From contig NZ_RQXX01000004.1 in assembly GCF_004011175.1 (NCBI RefSeq), forward strand, positions 310,001-374,000: a DNA stretch of 64,000 nt, read 5' to 3'. A model generated the notes under the pieces. The model made no database searches. It worked only from the letters and a program-made list of their open reading frames with translations, and was not told the origin of the DNA. Made by a program: the position numbers and the translations under genes. This document shows positions 63,815 through 64,000 of this stretch, piece by piece. The DNA comes from Mesobaculum littorinae (GTDB lineage Bacteria > Pseudomonadota > Alphaproteobacteria > Rhodobacterales > Rhodobacteraceae). Numbering within the stretch: position 1 is the stretch's first letter; each line of letters begins with the position of its first letter.

Positions 63815-64000
63815 TCATCCTTCCCCTTCCGGCATCGGCCCGCGTTCGAGGTAGCTGCCAAGGACAACGTAGCTCTGCGTGGACCGGACGCCTTTGATCC
63901 CCAGAATAGAGGACAGAAGCGCCTCTAGGCTGGCTGGTCCGGAAGTTCTGACCTTCAGGATCAGGCAGGTGTCACCGGCAGCGGTGTGGATCTCCTCGAC
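63815..64000 (-). CDS. Lrp/AsnC-family regulator, C-terminal part (runs off the right edge)
   Basis: The minus strand reads 61 residues in frame from the right edge to the stop at 63815: VEEIHTAAGDTCLILKVRTS, then LEALLSSILGIKGVRSTQSYVVLGSYLERGP. This is the RAM domain and terminal strand of an Lrp/AsnC regulator. The helix-turn-helix is beyond the window. It is unrelated in sequence detail to the Lrp gene at 10105. Its target is unknown. Confidence 0.85.
   Translation of the reverse strand, partial: VEEIHTAAGDTCLILKVRTSGPASLEALLSSILGIKGVRSTQSYVVLGSYLERGPMPEGEG

Noticed and set aside
63491-63818. Two overlapping minus-strand frames of 101-112 codons
   Set aside because: No domain, biased composition and no good start; the region is next to an IS remnant and probably non-coding.

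Overview
The window is a GC-rich chromosomal or chromid segment of an alphaproteobacterium, most likely a Rhodobacteraceae member (Rhodobacter/Roseobacter-type). The evidence is very high GC with long antisense shadow frames, an Aap-type amino-acid ABC transporter, DUF2793 and M10-type RTX secreted proteins with the MCTLC..FDPSRH start, and tightly overlapping ATGA/GTGA operons. No rRNA, intact tRNA, CRISPR array, prophage or replication origin was seen.

Layout. (1) 1-1941: a sugar ABC ATPase (runs off the left edge) translationally coupled to a DeoR-type regulator. (2) 2364-7809: a minus-strand iron/heme uptake operon (TonB receptor - hmuT - hmuU - hmuV) that ends in a small O-methyltransferase. 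(3) 8093-9891: a decayed FecCD permease remnant beside a COG0523/CobW metal GTPase with a Zur-like inverted repeat in front. (4) 10105-11254: a divergent Lrp regulator / LysE exporter pair. (5) 11435-17665: metC-like PLP lyase plus aapJQMP amino-acid ABC transporter, with a divergent LysR regulator. (6) 17755-20536: a BON-MscS channel and a YegD-type Hsp70 relative, convergent. (7) 21048-26558: an oppABCDF peptide transporter with a strong hairpin between oppA and oppB. (8) 26728-29571: a large RTX protein with a propeller-like N-terminal half.

(9) 29833-62051 is mainly a surface-polysaccharide locus. It has ABC export (kpsT, a KpsE-like polysaccharide co-polymerase, and a divergently placed kpsM), UDP-GlcNAc supply (glmU, glmS), a complete dTDP-L-rhamnose set (rfbC, rfbB, pgm, rfbD, rfbA), galactofuranose supply and transfer (glf and a GlfT2-like transferase), a TviB/WbpO-type nucleotide-sugar dehydrogenase, four other family-2 glycosyltransferases, three sulfotransferase-like P-loop proteins, and a degenerate-methyltransferase/coiled-coil protein that could act as a chain-length ruler. 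Read together they suggest an ABC-exported, rhamnose- and galactofuranose-containing, possibly sulfated polysaccharide. A serralysin-like RTX metalloprotease and a small secreted partner (56176-59113) sit inside it.

(10) 62052-64000: an eroded edge with an IS3-family transposase remnant, a possible small membrane protein, and the 3' end of an Lrp/AsnC regulator that enters from the right.

All functions are read from recognisable motifs and gene order. No database search was possible, and substrate assignments for transporters and glycosyltransferases are inferences.
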